From Treponema sp. (GTDB lineage Bacteria > Spirochaetota > Spirochaetia > Treponematales > Treponemataceae): a DNA stretch of 19,276 nucleotides. This document shows, piece by piece, positions 15,013 to 19,276 of the stretch (positions are counted from its first letter, which is position 1; the number at the start of each line of letters is the position of its first letter). The position numbers were made by a program, and so were the translations under genes. The DNA is taken from positions 1 to 19,276 of the forward strand of contig JAEDDW010000030.1 in the NCBI GenBank assembly GCA_016293645.1, given 5' to 3'. The notes under the pieces are model-generated. The model searched no databases. It saw only the letters and a list, made by a program, of their open reading frames with translations, and had not been told where the DNA came from.

Positions 15013-16932
15013 TCACCCAAGTATTTCTTTTGCGGCACGGCAAAGATCGTCAGGACCAAGACCAGCATCCTCCAGGATCTGCATTCTTGAACCGTTGCTT
15101 ACAAAGCGGTCCGGGAAAGCAAGAACCTTGATTCCTGGATTTCCTTGAAGTCCGTTTTTCTTCACAAGACCTTCGATGTATTCACCTGCACCACCGATCT
15201 TCACTCCGTCTTCGACACACAGAATTCCGTCATAGCCTGAAGCAAGTTCAAGAAAATGCTTTTCATCAAACGGCTTGAGGAACCTGAGGGAATAAATGTC
15301 AGATACGATTCCGTCCATCAGAAGTGAACGGCATGCAGTCAATGTTTCCGCAAAAATGCTTCCAGTGCAGACAAAGAGGATTTTCTTCATGGACAGACGG
15401 CTGTTTTCCGCGTACTGCCCCGCAACGGAAGGTGAATATTCGTCACAGGTGACAAGAACGCCACGTCCTTCTTCAACAGGGTTTGAAAAACTTTCAAGTT
15501 CCGTAGGGCATGTCATTTTTGGCCAGCGTATGACCACCGGACCATCAGTGCCGTCTACTGCATAGTCAAGACACAGGTCCATGTCAGTTTTTGTCGCCAC
15601 AGTAAGAAACTTGATGTTAGGTATGGAACGAAGCAGTGAAATGTCGAAAATTCCCTGGTGTGTCTCTCCGTCACTTGGAACCGCACCGGCACGGTCAAGG
15701 GCAATTATGCAGTGTCTGTTCTGCAAGGCAATGTCTTCAATGATCTGGTCCACGGAACGCTGTATGAAAGTGGAATAGATCGCCACCACAGGAACAAGTC
15801 CTCCGGCACAAAGCCCACCGGCAAAGGTAACCGCATGTTCCTCGGCAATTCCAACGTCAAAAAAACGTTCCGGATATTTTCTGGAAAAGGCATCAAGTCC
15901 CGTCCCCTTGGACATGGCGGCTGTAATGGCAGCGATTTTTCCGTTCCGGCTGCCAAGCTCAACCATTTTGTTTGAGAAATTCTCGGTGAAGCTAAGGTTG
16001 TCAAATTTCTCCACAAGACCTTCGCTTGTATTGAAAGGACCAACTCCGTGAAAGGCAGACGGATTGTTTTCGGCAGGAGAATAACCTTTTCCCTTCTTGG
16101 TCACGACATGGATCACAACAGGACGCGGAATACGCTTTGCCTTCTCAAAGACCTTAACCATGGCTTCTATGTCATGGCCGTCGAGCGGACCTACATATTC
16201 AAATCCCAGGTCAACAAAGAGATTGTTGGTAAGGAACAGGCCCTTTATTCCCCTCTTGAACCTGAACACCAGTTTCCCGATCCTTGTGTTGAAATATGGA
16301 ATTCTGTCGATGATCCGGTCCACCGTATGCCTGAAACCGTGGTATGTGCATGTAAATGTAAGCCTTGAAAGATACCGGGAGAAACTGCCCACGTTCTTGT
16401 CGATGGACATCTGGTTGTCATTGACGACGACAATGAGATTCTCTGCAAGCTGTCCTGCATGGCTCAATCCCTCGAAAGCCATACCGCCTGTAAGGGCACC
16501 GTCCCCTATGACAGCTATGACCTTGTCGTTACGGCCCTGGATCTTCCATGATGCAAGGAGGCCAAGGGCTGACGAGATGGATGAGGATGCATGACCTGCA
16601 TCAAAATAGTCATGCTCACTTTCACGGATCTTTGTAAATCCTGAAATTCCATCCTTGAGGCGTACAGTGGAAAATTCCTCACATCGCCCCGTAAGGATCT
16701 TATGTGGATAGCACTGGTGGCTCACATCCCAAACTATGGCATCCTTCGGACTGTTGAAGACCTTGTGCAAGGCTATGGTAAGTTCCACCACACCCAGATT
16801 GCTTGCAAGGTGGCCTCCGTTTTTACCGACCACTTCTATGATTTTCGAACGTATTTCCGAGGTAAGTGACTTGAGAGATTTTTTTGACAATGATTTTATA
16901 TCTTCCGGTGAATGAATGCTGTGCAAAATCAC
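15013..16932 (-). CDS. dxs: 1-deoxy-D-xylulose-5-phosphate synthase
   Basis: DXS condenses pyruvate and glyceraldehyde-3-phosphate using thiamine diphosphate, the first step of the MEP isoprenoid pathway. The product of 639 residues from the preferred start has WDVSHQCYPHKILTGR (His72), GDGALTGGMAFEGLSHAG (about 143-160), NDNQMSI, and FDVGIAEEHAVTFAGG with the catalytic Glu near 364. The transketolase C-terminal domain follows. The usual G in DVGHQ is S here. The longest frame begins at TTG 16980, with an ATG at 16974. The GTG at 16932 is favoured by a GGGAG Shine-Dalgarno 8 nt upstream, by a probable promoter whose -10 lies downstream of the ATG, and by the protein then starting like other DXS proteins. 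It heads the seven-gene run ending at truA. Confidence 0.95.
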   Translation of the reverse strand: MILHSIHSPEDIKSLSKKSLKSLTSEIRSKIIEVVGKNGGHLASNLGVVELTIALHKVFNSPKDAIVWDVSHQCYPHKILTGRCEEFSTVRLKDGISGFTKIRESEHDYFDAGHASSSISSALGLLASWKIQGRNDKVIAVIGDGALTGGMAFEGLSHAGQLAENLIVVVNDNQMSIDKNVGSFSRYLSRLTFTCTYHGFRHTVDRIIDRIPYFNTRIGKLVFRFKRGIKGLFLTNNLFVDLGFEYVGPLDGHDIEAMVKVFEKAKRIPRPVVIHVVTKKGKGYSPAENNPSAFHGVGPFNTSEGLVEKFDNLSFTENFSNKMVELGSRNGKIAAITAAMSKGTGLDAFSRKYPERFFDVGIAEEHAVTFAGGLCAGGLVPVVAIYSTFIQRSVDQIIEDIALQNRHCIIALDRAGAVPSDGETHQGIFDISLLRSIPNIKFLTVATKTDMDLCLDYAVDGTDGPVVIRWPKMTCPTELESFSNPVEEGRGVLVTCDEYSPSVAGQYAENSRLSMKKILFVCTGSIFAETLTACRSLLMDGIVSDIYSLRFLKPFDEKHFLELASGYDGILCVEDGVKIGGAGEYIEGLVKKNGLQGNPGIKVLAFPDRFVSNGSRMQILEDAGLGPDDLCRAAKEILG

Positions 16933-16940
16933 TTCATGAA

Positions 16941-16945
16941 CTCCC
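16941..16945 (-). promoter_or_regulatory. Shine-Dalgarno site that decides the dxs start
   Basis: GGGAG on the minus strand lies 8 nt before the GTG at 16932. No similar site precedes the longer ATG (16974) or TTG (16980) starts at the right distance. Confidence 0.6.
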
Positions 16946-16950
16946 TGATT

Positions 16951-16980
16951 TTTAAATGATGATCCGGCATGCATTTCCAA
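16951..16980 (-). promoter_or_regulatory. Probable promoter of the dxs-truA run
   Basis: The minus strand has TTGGAA (16980-16975), an 18-nt spacer and TTTAAA (16956-16951). Transcription would start near 16945, just ahead of the GGGAG ribosome site. It begins 14 nt after the T-tract of the upstream terminator, so dxs appears to have its own start. Confidence 0.45.
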
Positions 16981-16994
16981 AAACCGGAGAAGGT

Positions 16995-17033
16995 AAAAAA
17001 AAGACCGCAGTCAATATAAACAACCGCGGTCTT
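16995..17033 (-). terminator. Intrinsic terminator after the small ribosomal protein gene
   Basis: Read on the minus strand, AAGACCGC (17033-17026) pairs perfectly with GCGGTCTT (17008-17001) around a 17-nt loop. The stem may extend further with G-U pairs. It is followed by an 8-nt T run (17002-16995). It lies 54 nt beyond the stop of the 29-codon gene and before the dxs promoter, separating the two units. Confidence 0.85.
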
Positions 17034-17086
17034 CATCAAAAAAGGCCCTTCGCATTAAGCTGCATTGCAATTTCTCACAATGTCAC

Positions 17087-17176
17087 TTACTTGCTCTTAT
17101 GGCGATTTTTTCTAAGCTTCTTCTTACGCTTATGTGTCGCAATCTTTGCGCGCTTTCTTTTCTTACCACAAGGCAT
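17087..17176 (-). CDS. Small basic ribosomal protein, AURKAIP1/COX24 (mS38-like) type
   Basis: The 29-residue peptide begins MPCGKKRKRAKIATHKRKKK and continues through RKNRHK to its end. It is very rich in Lys, Arg and His. It matches the short bacterial proteins annotated as AURKAIP1/COX24-domain, which are related to mitochondrial mS38 and bind rRNA in the small subunit; Bacteroidetes have closely similar ones. The expression signals leave little doubt that it is a real gene: a consensus promoter, an AAGGAG ribosome site 8 nt before the ATG, and an intrinsic terminator 54 nt after the stop. It is transcribed alone, divergent from lepB. I am confident of the coding assignment and fairly confident of the family. 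Confidence 0.88.
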   Translation of the reverse strand: MPCGKKRKRAKIATHKRKKKLRKNRHKSK

Positions 17177-17184
17177 GAGTAGAA

Positions 17185-17190
17185 CTCCTT
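17185..17190 (-). promoter_or_regulatory. Strong Shine-Dalgarno site of the 29-codon gene
   Basis: AAGGAG lies 8 nt before the ATG at 17176. It is the strongest ribosome site in the window, where most genes have weak or no such site, and suggests high expression. Confidence 0.85.
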
Positions 17191-17206
17191 AAATTTAAGT
17201 TTTTAT

Positions 17207-17235
17207 ATTATCCAAATTTTCACCGAGAGTGTCAA
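17207..17235 (-). promoter_or_regulatory. Consensus sigma-70 promoter of the small ribosomal protein gene
   Basis: The minus strand carries a perfect TTGACA (17235-17230), a 17-nt spacer and GATAAT (17212-17207), a five-of-six match. The start would be near 17200, leaving a leader of about 24 nt with the ribosome site. A TAATAT two bases further on is an alternative -10. Confidence 0.8.
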
Positions 17236-17314
17236 CACATATTTCCCTTGTAATGTCTCCAATCAATGGTTTTCAGGCCATATTTTTCCAGGCGGAACTC
17301 CCCCGGCCCCATTG

Positions 17315-17343
17315 TTTACAATTTCACATATATTTGGTAACTT
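17315..17343 (+). promoter_or_regulatory. Possible promoter of lepB-hemW
   Basis: TTTACA (17315-17320) is followed after 17 nt by TAACTT (17338-17343). A TATATT at 17329-17334 is an alternative -10 with no -35. Either would start transcription at or close to the ATG at 17351. The match is weak. Confidence 0.3.
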
Positions 17344-17350
17344 TCTTTCC

Positions 17351-18046
17351 ATGAAACAAAACGTCGGCGACTATTCATTCGAGTACAAAAAAAAGCAGCA
17401 GAGAATCTACAACAACGCGATCATCCTTCTGGTTTCAGTATTTCTGTTCCTTACACTTTTCCTGAATTTCATACTTTTTTCCGTCTATACGAATTCCTCT
17501 TCGATGGAGACGGACATTTCCAAAGACGGTGTATCCTTCGTATGCCCTTTCCTGCGCAAGCCGGAACGAGGCCAGGTGGTATACATTTCCCCGATGGACA
17601 GCGAAAGGATCCCTCTCTACAAAAGTGCGGTCAATGCGGTAGTAAGTTTCTTCACGCTTCAGAAATACAAGCCTTTCGGCAGCAGCACGCGCATGACAGG
17701 AAAGAACTCCATCAGACGCGTGGTTGCCCTTCCAGGAGACAGCTACTACATGAAGGATTATGTGCTCTACGTAAAGCCTGCCGGAGAAAACTACTATCTT
17801 ACGGAATTCGAGCTTGCATCAAAGCCCTACAACATAAGGATCTATTCCGTACCTGTTGAATGGGACGGGATGGGGTGTTCCGGTTTCATGAGCGAAAGCA
17901 AGCTTGAGGCCGGGGAATATTTTGTTCTTGCCGACAACCGCATCGAAGGGCTTGATTCAAGAGTATACGGTGCAGTCAGATCCGACAGAATCAAAGGCCG
18001 TGTTCTTTTCCAGATCTTCCCGTTCAACAAAATGAAACTTTTCTAG
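17351..18046 (+). CDS. lepB: Signal peptidase I (S26) family protein with atypical active site
   Basis: Type I signal peptidases cleave signal peptides at the outer face of the cytoplasmic membrane using a Ser-Lys dyad. The 231-residue product has one N-terminal membrane segment (about residues 27-47). Box B is SSSMETDI, with the nucleophile candidate Ser51 before Met. Box D is IRRVVALPGD and box E is ADNRIEGLDSRVYGAV. In box D the position normally held by the catalytic Lys (KR before the ALPGD part) is Arg122. Box B also lacks the usual Pro. The protein may therefore be a divergent enzyme, use another base, or be inactive. The frame extends upstream to a TTG (17312), but the ATG at 17351 is preferred. 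hemW follows after 3 nt. Confidence 0.88.
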   Translation: MKQNVGDYSFEYKKKQQRIYNNAIILLVSVFLFLTLFLNFILFSVYTNSSSMETDISKDGVSFVCPFLRKPERGQVVYISPMDSERIPLYKSAVNAVVSFFTLQKYKPFGSSTRMTGKNSIRRVVALPGDSYYMKDYVLYVKPAGENYYLTEFELASKPYNIRIYSVPVEWDGMGCSGFMSESKLEAGEYFVLADNRIEGLDSRVYGAVRSDRIKGRVLFQIFPFNKMKLF

Positions 18047-18049
18047 CAG

Positions 18050-19243
18050 ATGAACTGCGCCCTGTACATCCACGTTCCTTTCTGCGTGCAAAAGTGCGAC
18101 TACTGTGATTTTTTTTCCTCCACCGGCAATGGAGCCGTCAGCGATGAATACATCGATGCCCTTGTCAGCGAGGAGCTCCATTATGCCAGTCTTTACGGAA
18201 TAGATTGCTGGAAGACAGTCTATATGGGAGGCGGAACTCCAAGCCTTCTTTCCCCGTTCCAGATCAGCCGTTTTTTTTCATCCATTTCAAAAAGGATTTC
18301 ACCTTCCGTGACCGAAGAAATCACCATGGAGATGAATCCGGAAACCGTCACCGCCGACAGGCTCAAGGCTGCCCATGACAGCGGAGTCACAAGACTTTCC
18401 ATTGGTATACAGAGCTTCAACGACAGCGCCCTCAAGGCCATAAACAGGCACTGTACATCCCGTAACGCGGAAAATTGCCTGGAACTCGTAAAGAAACACT
18501 GGAAAGGCCAGCTGAACCTTGACGCCATCGCAGGACTGCCGGTGCAGGACGACCAGCAGTTCATGGAATCCCTTGGAAAGATCACATCCTATGATCCGGA
18601 CCATGTTTCCCTCTATACCCTCACCGTGGAAGAAGGAACACCGCTTCATGACAGAATTGAAAAAGGACAGGTTGAATTTGACTTTGACAGGGCCGATTCC
18701 CAATGGCTTGAAGGAAGGGATTTCCTTGAGTCAAAGGGCTACAGGCAGTACGAGGTGTCCAATTTCGCAAAGGAAGGAAAAGAAAGCCGGCACAACATGA
18801 CCTACTGGAGGCAGCAGGATTATGTAGGAATTGGAGCCGCAGCTTCCGGAACCATCTATGGCGGCGAAAAGCTTCGATGGACAAACACCCGGAACATAAA
18901 GGACTATGTCACCTGCTGGAACACCCGTAAAGACGAAGGCGCACCTGGAGTTCCCCTTGAAAAAGAAATTCTTACAGACGACATACTTGAATTCGAATTC
19001 ATCATGATGGGACTTCGCACCCTTGAAGGAATAAACTCCGCCGTCTACAGAGAAAGATATTCACATGTCGCCCCCTGGAAAGGAAACCTTGCCCTGCGTC
19101 TTGGTAAGGGAAAAGGTCCCTGGGAAAATTTCACCGGCCTTGGAATGACAAAAGAGAAAATTGAGAAAGACGGATCAACGACCTACGCCCTCAACTCCAG
19201 CGGAATACTCTTCCTCAACAGACTGCTCACGGAACTCATCTGA
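18050..19243 (+). CDS. hemW: Radical SAM family haem chaperone HemW
   Basis: HemW binds haem and a 4Fe-4S cluster and delivers haem to respiratory proteins; it was long annotated as an oxygen-independent coproporphyrinogen oxidase. The 397-residue product starts YIHVPFCVQKCDYCDF after four residues. The cluster cysteines are Cys12, Cys16 and Cys19, and the next-but-one residue is Phe, as in HemW, instead of the Cys typical of true HemN. MGGGTPS (about 59-65) is the SAM-binding turn, and EITMEMNPETV and LSIGIQSFND follow. The C-terminal HemN-type domain contains YEVSNFAK and MMGLRTLEGI. The ATG lies 3 nt after the lepB stop with no clear Shine-Dalgarno, so it is probably coupled. No terminator is visible in the remaining 33 nt. 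Confidence 0.94.
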   Translation: MNCALYIHVPFCVQKCDYCDFFSSTGNGAVSDEYIDALVSEELHYASLYGIDCWKTVYMGGGTPSLLSPFQISRFFSSISKRISPSVTEEITMEMNPETVTADRLKAAHDSGVTRLSIGIQSFNDSALKAINRHCTSRNAENCLELVKKHWKGQLNLDAIAGLPVQDDQQFMESLGKITSYDPDHVSLYTLTVEEGTPLHDRIEKGQVEFDFDRADSQWLEGRDFLESKGYRQYEVSNFAKEGKESRHNMTYWRQQDYVGIGAAASGTIYGGEKLRWTNTRNIKDYVTCWNTRKDEGAPGVPLEKEILTDDILEFEFIMMGLRTLEGINSAVYRERYSHVAPWKGNLALRLGKGKGPWENFTGLGMTKEKIEKDGSTTYALNSSGILFLNRLLTELI

Positions 19244-19276
19244 TCAAAACCTCCATGCAAAGATACCTTCTCCCCC

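Noticed and set aside
17236..17314. Possible regulatory RNA or extra gene between the small ribosomal gene and lepB
   Set aside because: No open frame with a ribosome site, no clear hairpin and no riboswitch-like structure could be supported.
18050..19243. HemN-type coproporphyrinogen III dehydrogenase
   Set aside because: The cysteine motif is C-x3-C-x2-C-x-F, as in HemW; true HemN has a further Cys at the Phe position.

Overview
The window looks like chromosomal core sequence from a spirochaete, most likely a host-associated Treponema. Four things support this. The gene string cdaA-cdaR-acpS-DUF2225-truA, converging with priA, matches the order I recall near one end of the Borrelia burgdorferi chromosome (BB0008-BB0014). 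Large secreted beta-barrel-like proteins of a treponemal kind are present. Shine-Dalgarno sites are weak or absent at many starts. There is a 29-residue AURKAIP1/COX24-type ribosomal protein gene. The assignment comes from protein family and gene order only; no rRNA is present.

Layout. (1) Positions 60-7193, minus strand: a tight run transcribed GT4 glycosyltransferase > large outer-membrane-like protein > second such protein > thiI > secreted protein of unknown function, with gaps of 2-15 nt and a good promoter in front of the glycosyltransferase. (2) Positions 7194-7312: a divergent control region with back-to-back promoters and a perfect 10-nt palindrome. (3) Positions 7313-10238, plus strand: a family 4 uracil-DNA glycosylase and primosomal helicase priA, 4 nt apart. 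(4) Positions 10225-16932, minus strand: dxs > folP > cdaA > cdaR > acpS > DUF2225 > truA, a seven-gene run with several overlaps; truA and priA overlap tail to tail by 14 bp. (5) Positions 16994-17235, minus strand: a self-contained unit with consensus promoter, strong RBS, a 29-codon ribosomal protein gene and an intrinsic terminator. (6) Positions 17351-19243, plus strand: a signal peptidase I-like gene followed 3 nt later by hemW.

How the genes fit together. The first run combines a probable glycolipid or surface-glycan glycosyltransferase with two barrel proteins resembling the capsule-assembly Wzi family, suggesting an envelope-glycan function; thiI (tRNA s4U) sits inside it. Region 3 is DNA repair and replication restart. 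Region 4 mixes isoprenoid (dxs), folate (folP), c-di-AMP signalling (cdaA/cdaR), acyl-carrier activation (acpS) and tRNA modification (truA), a housekeeping mixture. Region 6 pairs protein export with haem delivery.

No mobile element, CRISPR array, tRNA or rRNA was seen, and all genes look intact. The most notable single observation is that the signal peptidase I-like protein has Arg where the catalytic Lys of the Ser-Lys dyad is expected. Several other starts need care: the longest open frames of thiI, truA, cdaR, dxs and lepB all begin at TTG codons, and shorter starts fit the context better.
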